64,000 nt of DNA from Bacillus sp. V5-8f (GTDB taxonomy: Bacteria > Bacillota > Bacilli > Bacillales > DSM-1321): positions 62,001 to 126,000 of the forward strand of contig NZ_PGUW01000002.1 in NCBI RefSeq assembly GCF_002863565.1, given 5' to 3'. Shown here in pieces: positions 1-7,622 of the stretch. Every line of letters begins with the position of its first letter. The first letter of the stretch is position 1. Under the pieces are notes generated by a model. It was given only the letters and a program-made list of their open reading frames with translations. It was not told where the DNA came from and did no database searches. Position numbers and translations under genes: made by a program.

Positions 1-14
1 TCTAACAAAGATCC

Positions 15-170
15 TTATTGTTCAGTAGTATCGGGGGAAAGTGCACTCGCTAAAAGTTGGATATCCTTAAAAATTTGTTCTTTTATTTCACGTACTTCAC
101 ACCTATAGTAGTCATCAATCAAACGGCCGATTTCATCTAAAAAAATAAGTGCCTCATCGTTGTTTATCAT
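15..170 (-). CDS. Small hypothetical protein, 51 aa
   Basis: A 51-codon frame on the minus strand, too short for usual ORF cut-offs. It starts at ATG 168-170 with an AAGGA site about 11 bases upstream and ends in TAA at 15-17. The product is acidic and mostly helical in character (MINNDEALIF..., ending SPDTTEQ), with no signal peptide or membrane segment. I do not recognise a family. The ribosome-binding site and sensible codon use are the only support, so it may be a small regulatory or sporulation protein, or a chance frame. Confidence 0.45.
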   Translation of the reverse strand: MINNDEALIFLDEIGRLIDDYYRCEVREIKEQIFKDIQLLASALSPDTTEQ

Positions 171-414
171 AGTCTCGATTCCTTATACAGTAGAATTAAT
201 CGAAAAATACTCGCTTCATGCTGATATATCTTAAAGTTAGCTTATTATCTAAATTTATTCATAAAAATAGTACTACGTTCTCATTTTTAACTTTCATCAT
301 TTTATTAAATAAATTAGGGTCTGATCACCGTTGATTTACCTTATTAACCTATTGAAGCCTGACCCCTAGTTTATTTGAACTGGAGAAATTTGCTTTAAAT
401 AAGGGGGATTTTTT
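171..414. other. Non-coding stretch with a loose inverted repeat
   Basis: No gene is visible here. Imperfect arms GGGTC (317-321) and GACCC (361-365) lie about 40 bases apart. They resemble the G-run/C-run palindromes seen near 46.3 kb and 63.8 kb, but the match is short. Confidence 0.3.
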
Positions 415-598
415 TGGGGAAATCAAGTTGTGGTTGTGACCGGGTCTTCCAGTGGCTTTTGGTTTTTTGACTTGCTTGGAATTTGCGAAGAGGGGGTTTC
501 ATGTGATTGCAACGATGAGAGATGTCGATAAAGGTTGCGAATTGATTAGTAATGCTCAGGGTATGGGTGAGAAATTATTATTAAAGAGACTTGATTAG
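415..598 (+). pseudogene. Remnant of a short-chain dehydrogenase (N-terminal part)
   Basis: Translation around 421-455 gives a Rossmann start (QVVVVTGSSSGF), the NAD(P)-binding TGxxxGxG region of the SDR family. One extra T in the run near 456-465 breaks the frame. Skipping it restores a G-F-L-T-C-L-E-F-A-K-R-G helix followed by strand two (HVIATMRD) and a tail that stops at TAG 596-598. No start codon is visible and the remaining roughly 190 residues of a normal SDR are absent. This is a dead fragment. The intact SDR at 52729-53481 is a different sequence, so the fragment is not a local duplicate of it. Confidence 0.7.
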
Positions 599-754
599 GG
601 TTTTTAAGAATAGAACACGGGGTAAACACCTTAAAATAACCGTTAACTGATTGGAAAATAATTTTATTATGTTAACTTTTGTGAATTTTCAATCTTTAAA
701 ACGCTTTTGGATAATGATTGTCATATATCACATCCTATAACGGAGGTGTGAAAT

Positions 755-910
755 ATGGAAAAACAAGACTTTAACCAAAGCAACAGCAATACTGGAAATG
801 ATGAAAGTGATATGACGCAAGGCATGGATCGAGCAGCAAGTAAAATTAAAGATGCCTTTAAAGAGACGTTTGGCATGGAGCAAAGCAACCAACAAAACAG
901 CAATAATTAA
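755..910 (+). CDS. Small hydrophilic protein, 51 aa
   Basis: ATG 755 follows a strong GGAGGTG site (742-748) and TAA is at 908-910, directly before a textbook terminator. The product is Asn/Gln/Ser-rich at both ends with a central amphipathic stretch (MDRAASKIKDAFKETFG). No cysteine, signal peptide or membrane segment is present. I do not recognise the family. The composition resembles small stress or spore-associated proteins of bacilli, which is inference only. The RBS-ORF-terminator arrangement makes expression likely. Confidence 0.65.
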   Translation: MEKQDFNQSNSNTGNDESDMTQGMDRAASKIKDAFKETFGMEQSNQQNSNN

Positions 911-911
911 T

Positions 912-940
912 AAAGCGCCATGCATGGCGCTTTATTTTTT
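912..940 (+). terminator. Rho-independent terminator of the 51-aa gene
   Basis: A perfect self-complementary 22-mer core (AAAGCGCCATG/CATGGCGCTTT) is followed by TTATTTTTT. Confidence 0.85.
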
Positions 941-1070
941 AAAGTAATATGGAAAGCGTAGTAACATCCCATGCCTATCTTTAGTAGTGCACATACAGCT
1001 CTAACAGTTAAAGATGAAAGCCGGATAATCACACCGGCGTCTATATAATACGATGTGATGTTAGTAACTT

Positions 1071-2486
1071 TTATTGAAATAAACGTTTTAGTTCTTCCCA
1101 AAACCCAGCGCGTTGTTGGTTTTCGGGTTTTTTCACACTGCGCAGTGATTCCTGTATATCAATGATCCCACTGCCATAAAAAGGGTCAAAACCCGAAGGC
1201 CCAAGGTCATATGAGGTAGTCCTAATGACATTCATGATCTCGGTATTTTTTAAATCAGGATTTTGTGACTTGATCAGACCGGCTTGCGCGGCAACATGCG
1301 GCGATGCCATCGACGTTCCTGAAAGGGCAGCATACTGTTTGTGAAAATAGGTGCTTGGGATCTCAACGCCTGGTGCTGCAACATCTACATGTTCTCCATA
1401 GTTTGAGAATGGTGCTTTATTCCCTTGAAAGTCAATAGCTGCAACAGTTAGTACTTCCGGGTATGCAGCGGGGTAACTTGGCTGATCCGTATTATCATTT
1501 CCAGCGGCCACAGTAATCACGACACCTTTCTTATATGCATACTGAACTGCTTCATGCATTACAGCTGAGGGCTGGTAATTCCCCAAGCTTAAATTTATGA
1601 TATCTGCTCCGTGGTCAGTTGCCCAGATAATACCTTGAGCAATATCAAATGCATTTCCATAGCCTTTAGCAGCCATGGCTTTAATTGGCATGATTTTATT
1701 ATACCACGTTAATCCTGCAACTCCGCGCAAGTTATTTGTTTCGGAAGCGATAATGCCTGCAACATGGGTACCATGTCCGTTATCGTCATCTGGATTATGT
1801 GTATTTGAGACTACATTGTAACCAGCAGTCAATCTTCGCCTTAAATCCGGATGGTCCAGATCCACTCCAGTGTCCACTACCGCTATGATAACATCTTTCC
1901 TTCCTCGTGTAATTTCCCAGCCTTCCTCTGCTTGAATTGCAGGGAAGTTCCACTGATATCTTCGGCGGTAGAGAGAATCATTCGGGATGGTTGCTTCATT
2001 CTGAAGATAAATGTAATTAGGCTCTGCGTAGTCAACATAATCCTGATGGTTGAAATATTGCAGCAATTCATCTGTATATAACCTTTTCGACCGGAAGATA
2101 ATTGTTGAATTATATGTTTTGATGATTTGACCTTGAATTCTTTTGTTGATTTCATTCAGTTCTTTTTTATCTGGATAATGTTTGAATTTAACGGACACCT
2201 CATGCTCATGAAAGTGGCTTTCGTCCGACGCATTATGTTTAATAATAGATATTTCCGGGTGGGAACGCAGGTGTGATTTCAAACTTATGCCGTCTTCTAG
2301 GCTATTAATGTGCAATAAATCCTTATTTGTCCTATCATTTAGTATTCGCAGATTGGCTTCAGACAAAGGATTTACACGTCTATTTTGTTCATTATTTTCC
2401 CCGTCGCCCCGCATCATCATTGTGATTCCAATTGCCACCAGCAAAACCACAAAACCAGTTATTGCATAATTACGCATCCTAGCCAT
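1071..2486 (-). CDS. S8 (subtilisin-family) serine protease, membrane-anchored or secreted
   Basis: A 471-residue subtilase. The N-terminus has a basic end followed by one hydrophobic segment (about residues 8-25), either a signal peptide or an anchor. Residues about 30-180 form a pro-region ending in a YAEPNYIY element typical of fervidolysin/thermitase-like proteases. The peptidase domain carries Asp205 (VVDTGVD), His238 (NGHGTHVAG), oxyanion Asn330 (AAGND) and Ser392 (GTSMASPH), so the triad is complete. I chose the ATG at 2484-2486 because GAGGTG lies six bases before it; a frame start at 2507 has no such site. It stands alone on the minus strand. The likely role is extracytoplasmic protein degradation; the substrate is unknown. 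Confidence 0.93.
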   Translation of the reverse strand: MARMRNYAITGFVVLLVAIGITMMMRGDGENNEQNRRVNPLSEANLRILNDRTNKDLLHINSLEDGISLKSHLRSHPEISIIKHNASDESHFHEHEVSVKFKHYPDKKELNEINKRIQGQIIKTYNSTIIFRSKRLYTDELLQYFNHQDYVDYAEPNYIYLQNEATIPNDSLYRRRYQWNFPAIQAEEGWEITRGRKDVIIAVVDTGVDLDHPDLRRRLTAGYNVVSNTHNPDDDNGHGTHVAGIIASETNNLRGVAGLTWYNKIMPIKAMAAKGYGNAFDIAQGIIWATDHGADIINLSLGNYQPSAVMHEAVQYAYKKGVVITVAAGNDNTDQPSYPAAYPEVLTVAAIDFQGNKAPFSNYGEHVDVAAPGVEIPSTYFHKQYAALSGTSMASPHVAAQAGLIKSQNPDLKNTEIMNVIRTTSYDLGPSGFDPFYGSGIIDIQESLRSVKKPENQQRAGFWEELKRLFQ

Positions 2487-2663
2487 TCCGTACACCTCAT
2501 TTAACATGTATTGTTACTTAGCCTGTTATTTTTAATTAATTTTAACGATGGTAATGTGTGGTGGATTAAGATTGCTGCTAAAAGGGAAATCCAACATATT
2601 TTTTCTTTATTTTTCATATTATGGACAAGGAGTAAAAATGTCCGCAGACGGTGAACGGAGGCA

Positions 2664-3335
2664 ATGAAGACATTGTCAAAAAAAGGGAAACGAAATAATC
2701 GGTTACTAGGTGAAATGTTTTACTGGGAAATTATTTCTTATGGATACTTAACTGTAGGCGCTATCATTCAAGGAATTGGAATGTCATTATTTTTATTTCC
2801 TAACTCTATACCTTCTGGAGGAGCTGCAGGGATTGCCATTCTAATGAATCATTTCCTGCATTTCTCCATCGGAGTGTGTTTATGGTTTGCCAATTTAATG
2901 TCATTAACATTGGCTATAAAATACTTCGGGTATCAATGGACATTAAGGACAATATATTCCGTTTCAATTACGTCTTTTACGGTAAACTGGGTGACAGCTT
3001 TTTGGTATATTCCTGAATGGAACATCATGATCGATCTTATTTGTGGCTCTTTATTTTACGGTGTAGGCGTTGGAATCTTAATCAGATATGGCTCTTCTAG
3101 TGGGGGAATGGTTGTGTTTGCGCTTGTTCTGGCAATGTATAAAAAAATGTCTCCGGGAAAAGCGATGTTCTGGCTTAATATCTCCATATTTATCCTAACA
3201 GCTTTAATCATTGATTTAAAAATTGTTATATATGCTGTAATTTGCCAGTTTTTATCCACAAAGATTATTGATGTCGTAAACACTTATAAAATCCAATTTT
3301 CCTTGTTTCAGAATGTGGCATGGCGGAGAAAATAG
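2664..3335 (+). CDS. YitT-family (DUF161) integral membrane protein, short form
   Basis: A 223-residue polytopic protein with about five to six hydrophobic helices. It includes a loop PNSIPSGGAAGIA matching the conserved proline/glycine region of YitT-family proteins (PNxIxSGGxxGI). Usual family members are about 280-290 residues with a C-terminal soluble DUF2179 domain. This one stops after the membrane part, so it is a short variant. GGAGG (2657-2661) sits only two bases before the ATG, so the TTG at 2673 is a possible alternative start with better spacing. No function is established for the family. It is followed by coat-protein genes but separated by a likely sporulation promoter. Confidence 0.7.
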   Translation: MKTLSKKGKRNNRLLGEMFYWEIISYGYLTVGAIIQGIGMSLFLFPNSIPSGGAAGIAILMNHFLHFSIGVCLWFANLMSLTLAIKYFGYQWTLRTIYSVSITSFTVNWVTAFWYIPEWNIMIDLICGSLFYGVGVGILIRYGSSSGGMVVFALVLAMYKKMSPGKAMFWLNISIFILTALIIDLKIVIYAVICQFLSTKIIDVVNTYKIQFSLFQNVAWRRK

Positions 3336-3357
3336 GAGAGCTTGTAAGTTCAGAATA

Positions 3358-3384
3358 ACGGGCGGCACTTTTGTCCATAATAAA
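3358..3384 (+). promoter_or_regulatory. Candidate sporulation (SigK/SigE-like) promoter
   Basis: An AC dinucleotide at 3358-3359, sixteen bases, then CATAATAAA from 3376. This approximates the mother-cell SigK consensus (AC, N16-17, CATAnnnTA) with one mismatch. It lies just before two coat-protein genes, which fits mother-cell expression. Confidence 0.35.
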
Positions 3385-3418
3385 GTTATCGTTATAAGGA
3401 GGAAAGGGGGATCCTGAC

Positions 3419-3700
3419 ATGGAAGATCAACAACCACCAATACCGAATCCACCGCGCGCCATTACAACAAAGGATTTACTGTATTTAAAAGATGCTCTAT
3501 CCTGGGAGCTTCTGGCGTTTAAAAAGTTTAGTTTTTATGCAAAACAGGTGAACAATCCTGTTTTTAAAGAAGCCTTCGATAGTGCAGGGAGAATGCATCA
3601 AAACCATTTTAAAAAACTATTAACGCATCTTCAAATCAATAATGATGAAGTAATGGCAGAAATTCCAAGTCCAAAACAGACCAAGTCTTTGTCACAATAA
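3419..3700 (+). CDS. CotF-like spore coat-associated protein, 93 aa
   Basis: A 93-residue helical protein with the ITTKDLLYLKDALSWELL signature seen at the start of many small Bacillus spore coat (CotF/ferritin-like) proteins, then a second helix with MHQNHFKKLL. The N-terminus is proline-rich (QPPIPNPPRA). It starts at ATG 3419 after an AGGAGGAAAGGGG site. It lies 17 bases upstream of a second CotF-domain gene and is probably co-transcribed with it. The family is assembled into the spore coat by the mother cell. The exact location is unknown. Confidence 0.75.
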   Translation: MEDQQPPIPNPPRAITTKDLLYLKDALSWELLAFKKFSFYAKQVNNPVFKEAFDSAGRMHQNHFKKLLTHLQINNDEVMAEIPSPKQTKSLSQ

Positions 3701-3717
3701 GCGTCTGAGGTGATATC

Positions 3718-4065
3718 ATGCAAAACGATCAATCAAAAAATAACAGCAAAATTGCCAACCCGCAAACAGGCGAACTCCCAAAAACAAAAGGTCCGGATAT
3801 GAATGACCGGGACTTTTTAAATGATGGCCTAGCCATGTGCAAATACTTAACCGACAGCCTTAATATCGCAGTAAGAGAAGCAAGCCATAAGGAGCTTTTT
3901 GCTGATATGGTTCAAATTCTTAATGAAACGCATGATAGCTGCCGCGAGATGTATAATTTAATGTTCCAGCATGGCTGGTACAAACTTGAGGCTGAAGAGC
4001 AGAAAAAAATCGACCAAGCTTACAAACAATTCAGCAACTATTCATCACAATTCCCTTACGAATAA
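3718..4065 (+). CDS. CotF-domain spore coat protein, 115 aa
   Basis: The second gene of the coat pair. After a hydrophilic head of about 25 residues it has the CotF core: MNDRDFLNDGLAMCKYLTD, a helix with ASHKELFADMVQILNETH, and a C-terminal Tyr/Gln-rich end (YNLMFQHGWYKLEAEEQKK...). CotF-domain proteins are two-helix to four-helix coat components. An RBS (GAGGTG) lies before ATG 3718. A strong terminator follows, closing a two-gene unit. Confidence 0.82.
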   Translation: MQNDQSKNNSKIANPQTGELPKTKGPDMNDRDFLNDGLAMCKYLTDSLNIAVREASHKELFADMVQILNETHDSCREMYNLMFQHGWYKLEAEEQKKIDQAYKQFSNYSSQFPYE

Positions 4066-4076
4066 AATATTTTAAG

Positions 4077-4103
4077 GAGGAGCAAAATTGGCTCCTCTTT
4101 TTT
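4077..4103 (+). terminator. Terminator of the coat-protein pair
   Basis: GAGGAGC (4077-4083), seven-base loop, GCTCCTC (4091-4097), then six Ts. Confidence 0.88.
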
Positions 4104-4117
4104 AATGTTCCATGTAT

Positions 4118-4405
4118 TTATAGACTAATGCTAATACCTCCGTTTTCGGCAATTTCCACAGTGGAATAGCTGTGGAAGGGATACATGCTCTCTATTTGAT
4201 TACCATTTGAAACTGCAGCCATATAGTCCTTATACTCTTGTTGATCCTTCACTATATGGTAGTAATAAACCTTAGTTTCTTCAATTAAATCGGTTGTTCC
4301 TAACACAAACCGGTCATGATACCTTTCTTCAAACCAAGCTTTCGCTTCACTGTGCGTATTAAAATCAGGTAACTCCTGCATAAGCTGGTCGATTTTTATC
4401 TCCAT
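4118..4405 (-). CDS. Hypothetical protein, 95 aa
   Basis: An acidic 95-residue protein with no signal or membrane segment. It is rich in aromatic residues (KAWFEERYHDRF, KVYYYHIVKD, QEYKDYMAA) and reads as a compact alpha/beta domain. AAGGAGA lies six bases before the ATG. It runs convergently with the coat-protein pair. I do not recognise the family and assign no function. Confidence 0.7.
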   Translation of the reverse strand: MEIKIDQLMQELPDFNTHSEAKAWFEERYHDRFVLGTTDLIEETKVYYYHIVKDQQEYKDYMAAVSNGNQIESMYPFHSYSTVEIAENGGISISL

Positions 4406-4594
4406 TTACATATCTCCTTTATAAACTTAATGGTTCTTAGTCTGTCCTACCACGACGAAAAGATTAAGGCACTCATATGGAAAGAAATGATGTTTTTTCT
4501 CATTGCGTTTTGAACCATTGGAGTTTATGCTGTACGACCACTAAGATTACCGTATAAGGGAAAACTATTTAAAAACTACAATGAGGTGAATGTT

Positions 4595-5170
4595 TTGGAG
4601 GAATATTGTCCAGTAATTTGTCCAGAGGAACCAGTTCCAGATGATATGAAATGTTGCCGGGAATGCGGAATTTATGAGCATGGATCACGTATGGTCTGGG
4701 GTGAAGGTAATCCAAATGCACCAATTATGCTCATTCTTGATAACCCAGGAGCTAGGGAAGACAGGGAAGGAATCCCATATGTATGCGGGACAAGGCAAAC
4801 ACTACAGAAGGCTGCACACCAGACTGGTTTTCGAATGGATAATCTGTATGTGACATACATACTTAAAAGAAGGCCGATCCGTGCTTATGATAAGGAAAAG
4901 GCTCGTAATACTTGCATGATGCATCTTAGCAAACAGCTTTCTGATAAAAAGCCCCAAATGATTTTATGTTTAGGAAACGTTGCAGTACAATCCTTTTTCA
5001 GGGATAAGGAAGCGGAAGTGAAAAAACTGCGTGGCACATGGCATGATATATCAGGCTTTTCGACAGCTGTTGCTTATCATCCGCTAGCTATAAGGCGTAG
5101 GCCAAATCTATGGAGCTTGTTTCTTGAAGATTGGAGACTGGTTGCAGAGCGCTTCCAACAACTTTACTAA
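4595..5170 (+). CDS. Uracil-DNA glycosylase family 4/5-like protein
   Basis: About 191 residues. The family 4 layout is visible: Cys-rich N-terminus (CCREC), a glycosylase motif 1 region with NPGAREDREGIPYV (usual form GEAPGxxEDxxGxPF), a YVTYILKRRP strand, a further Cys (ARNTC), an ILCLGNVA strand, and a C-terminal YHPLAIRRRP (usual HPxxxxR). The four cysteines could hold the 4Fe-4S cluster typical of families 4 and 5. Motif 1 has LDNPG in place of GEAPG, so the substrate preference may differ. I prefer the TTG at 4595, which has GAGGTG six bases upstream; a frame-opening GTG at 4586 lies inside that site. It meets the next gene tail-to-tail with five bases between stops. Confidence 0.78.
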   Translation: MEEYCPVICPEEPVPDDMKCCRECGIYEHGSRMVWGEGNPNAPIMLILDNPGAREDREGIPYVCGTRQTLQKAAHQTGFRMDNLYVTYILKRRPIRAYDKEKARNTCMMHLSKQLSDKKPQMILCLGNVAVQSFFRDKEAEVKKLRGTWHDISGFSTAVAYHPLAIRRRPNLWSLFLEDWRLVAERFQQLY

Positions 5171-5175
5171 GGGTG

Positions 5176-5931
5176 TTACAATTGTTTTGCCCATTTCTCA
5201 ACAATCTTTTGGAAGGTTTGGATTTGTTCTTCAAATTGCTTTTTCCGATGTCCGTTCGCACCGGAAGGGTGGGGGAAACCAAAAAGATATTGATGATGTG
5301 CCGGTAGCTCTTTTTGGGCAATTAGCATAACAAATACATGTTCCACAGTCTTACCCAAAGGAATAATCAGCGAACGGTTTTTTAACATTCCCAGTTCCTT
5401 TGGGAATATTTCATAAGCAAAATACGAAAGTAGAGATGAGTGCTCAATCTTAGGGCGGTGGCCGGTGTAGTTTTTATATTGGTGAAACACCGGATATTTA
5501 ATGACAGATGTTGTATGCAACAAATCCCATTTATCGTAAAATAATGTTTCTGAACTGTTAACTCCCAATGCAGCAGGCACTCCGCACCCATCAAGCATTG
5601 ATATCAAATTGACACGCATGCTACCGGAAAAGCTCGCTGCCTTTTTTGCTGACCGAAGGATTTCTGGGATAGAATGACCGTTATGAAGGCTATTCCCAGC
5701 TTGTTGAAAGGCAGTTTTCATCTGTGTCCAGCCAGGAGTGATGCCGACAATCACAATTTTTGCATCGGGGTTCAAATATTCATTATGAGGGGAATAATAC
5801 ATTTCTAAATCCCCTTGTGTGTTTAGTAAGAATTTTCCTGTCAGTAAATCTTGCTTAGTTAGCGACTCTTGATGGGACAGTTGTTCAATCTTCTTATAAA
5901 AAAGCTCAAAACGCGCTTCATGAAAGATCAA
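5176..5931 (-). CDS. Uracil-DNA glycosylase-superfamily-like protein
   Basis: A 251-residue protein of a less common group. The superfamily pattern is a strand plus glycine loop KIVIVGITPGWTQM (motif 1 position), a central ML.GCGVPA..GV region, a LIIPLGKTVE strand, and FPHPSGANGHR near the C-terminus, equivalent to the HP(S)xxxxR DNA-intercalation motif. It lacks the Cys cluster of family 4. It starts at TTG 5931 with AAGGAGGT ten bases upstream. It ends five bases from the stop of the other glycosylase-like gene on the opposite strand. The activity (base excision or another nucleotide-related reaction) is not proven by the sequence. Confidence 0.6.
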   Translation of the reverse strand: MIFHEARFELFYKKIEQLSHQESLTKQDLLTGKFLLNTQGDLEMYYSPHNEYLNPDAKIVIVGITPGWTQMKTAFQQAGNSLHNGHSIPEILRSAKKAASFSGSMRVNLISMLDGCGVPAALGVNSSETLFYDKWDLLHTTSVIKYPVFHQYKNYTGHRPKIEHSSLLSYFAYEIFPKELGMLKNRSLIIPLGKTVEHVFVMLIAQKELPAHHQYLFGFPHPSGANGHRKKQFEEQIQTFQKIVEKWAKQL

Positions 5932-6119
5932 TGAAAAATTACCTCCTTATTCAGATTACTTATTCCTTTATAATCCGTACGTTATTCTATCAATTATGAA
6001 CAAAGGGTAATACCGCGATTAATTTTTAAATGCCCACGGATCCTACACAAGTGTTATAATTTTTCTAATACGTTTATTTTATCCAGCCTGCTACGTTTAA
6101 TTAATTGGAGGACTGTTTT

Positions 6120-7334
6120 ATGATTGCGAAGGAAAAATTATCTGATTCCCGTGTCACTTCTCGTGTTAGTATCATTGTACTCATCTTGGGTATTGTGTTT
6201 GCTGCAGCGAACCTCAGAGCACCTATTACCGGCGTTGGGCCTATCATTGATACAATCAGGCAGGACATGGGCTTATCCAGTACATTGGCTGGGATGTTGA
6301 CGACGATTCCATTGCTTGCATTTGCCATTATTTCGCCAATTGCACCCAAAATCGCCAGCCGATTTGGATTAGAAACTACGATATTTGGCGCTATGTTTTT
6401 GCTTACAGCTGGAATTTTACTTAGATACGTTACTTATATCCATACATTGTTTCTGGGAACTGCATTGATTGGTATTGCGATAGCGGTATGTAACGTGCTT
6501 TTGCCGGGATTGGTAAAACAGGCATTCCCCGAAAAAGTCGGACTTATGACAGGTACATATTCCCTGTCTATGAATTTATGGGCGGCAATAGCTTCAGGGG
6601 TCAGCATCCCAATTTCACAAGGCCTAGGTTTAGGCTGGCAAAATGCTCTTGTTTGCTGGATTTTTTTATCTATCATCGCCATCCTTTTTTGGATTCCTCA
6701 AATAAGGTTTTCAAATCGACCAGGTAATTCGATCAAGCGGTCCGGCCCATCACTTTGGCATTCCTCTCTTGCGTGGAAGGTCGCCTTGTTTATGGGGTTG
6801 CAGTCGACAGTCTTTTATACTGTGATAACCTGGTTGCCATCTATCCTTCATTCCCAGGGAATCTCCCACTCTGCGGCTGGCTGGCTTCTATCCTTAACAC
6901 AATTTGTAAGCCTTCCTGCAACCTTTATTGTCCCGATACTGGCAGCACGCTTTTCGAGCCAGCGGGGTTTGGTGATGATCATCGTACTTTGTTTAATCTT
7001 TGGCTATATTGGTCTTCTTAGTGGGATCACCTGGTTAGCGCCATTATTTGTTATGCTCATTGGAATTTTTTTAGGAGCAGCATTTAGTCTTGCCACCATG
7101 TTTTTTGTACTACGTACACATAATGCTCAACAGGCTGCAGAGTTATCGGGAATGGCGCAATCAATTGGGTATTTATTGGCAGCTATAGGCCCCGCACTAT
7201 TTGGCTTCATTCATGATATCACACATAGCTGGACAATTCCTTTAGTGATCTTGTGCGCGGGGGCCGTTCCTTTGTTTATTATGGGTATGGAGGCCGGAAG
7301 TGCTAAGTATGTTACTGGCGATGAAACCAAATGA
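6120..7334 (+). CDS. MFS transporter, CynX/NimT-like
   Basis: A 404-residue major facilitator with about twelve hydrophobic helices. The first helix leads into AAANLRAPITGVGPI, the hallmark of the cyanate/2-nitroimidazole (CynX/NimT) group. The ATG at 6120 has GGAGGA seven bases upstream; the longer frame from TTG 6105 would include that site. It is monocistronic with its own terminator. Substrates of this group are small organic anions or amides. The true substrate cannot be read from the sequence. The next operon downstream also concerns nitrogen compounds, which is suggestive only. Confidence 0.82.
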   Translation: MIAKEKLSDSRVTSRVSIIVLILGIVFAAANLRAPITGVGPIIDTIRQDMGLSSTLAGMLTTIPLLAFAIISPIAPKIASRFGLETTIFGAMFLLTAGILLRYVTYIHTLFLGTALIGIAIAVCNVLLPGLVKQAFPEKVGLMTGTYSLSMNLWAAIASGVSIPISQGLGLGWQNALVCWIFLSIIAILFWIPQIRFSNRPGNSIKRSGPSLWHSSLAWKVALFMGLQSTVFYTVITWLPSILHSQGISHSAAGWLLSLTQFVSLPATFIVPILAARFSSQRGLVMIIVLCLIFGYIGLLSGITWLAPLFVMLIGIFLGAAFSLATMFFVLRTHNAQQAAELSGMAQSIGYLLAAIGPALFGFIHDITHSWTIPLVILCAGAVPLFIMGMEAGSAKYVTGDETK

Positions 7335-7354
7335 ATAATATAAATATTTATAGG

Positions 7355-7390
7355 CGGAAAGCAGATAGTTGCTTTCCGTTATTTTTTTTA
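7355..7390 (+). terminator. Terminator of the MFS gene
   Basis: CGGAAAGCA (7355-7363), six-base loop, TGCTTTCCG (7370-7378), then a T-rich run. Confidence 0.88.
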
Positions 7391-7428
7391 ACAAAAGACA
7401 AAACATCTAAAAAACAATAGTAAGAATG

Positions 7429-7470
7429 TTACATTTTGTTCAATGTGCGAATTCTCAAATTATATATAAT
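7429..7470 (+). promoter_or_regulatory. Permease promoter with shared pyrimidine-cluster motif
   Basis: TTACATTTTGTTCA at 7429-7442 fits TTACA-N3-TGT-N2-A. A TATAAT -10 box lies at 7465-7470, 36 bases further on. The same arrangement recurs before 10603, 12131 and 19419. It probably binds a regulator just upstream of a poor -35. Confidence 0.5.
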
Positions 7471-7555
7471 TAAATTAGCTGTTAAGTATCATTGACATAA
7501 TAGTTGATTTCCTTTTTGGTGTTTCCTAACGCTGTCGCATCGATTTTTGGTCCGG

Positions 7556-7586
7556 CCTCTCGGAAAAAGGGGTTTTTCTTGAGAGG
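7556..7586 (+). promoter_or_regulatory. Leader hairpin before the NCS1 permease
   Basis: CCTCTC (7556-7561) pairs with GAGAGG (7581-7586), and the loop holds a second pairing A5/T5. No T tract follows, so it is not a normal terminator. The 5' leader is about 145 nt long. A role in RNA stability or control is possible but unproven. Confidence 0.4.
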
Positions 7587-7622
7587 ATTGGGAAATCTCA
7601 GCATTAAAAAAGGAGGGGTTTA

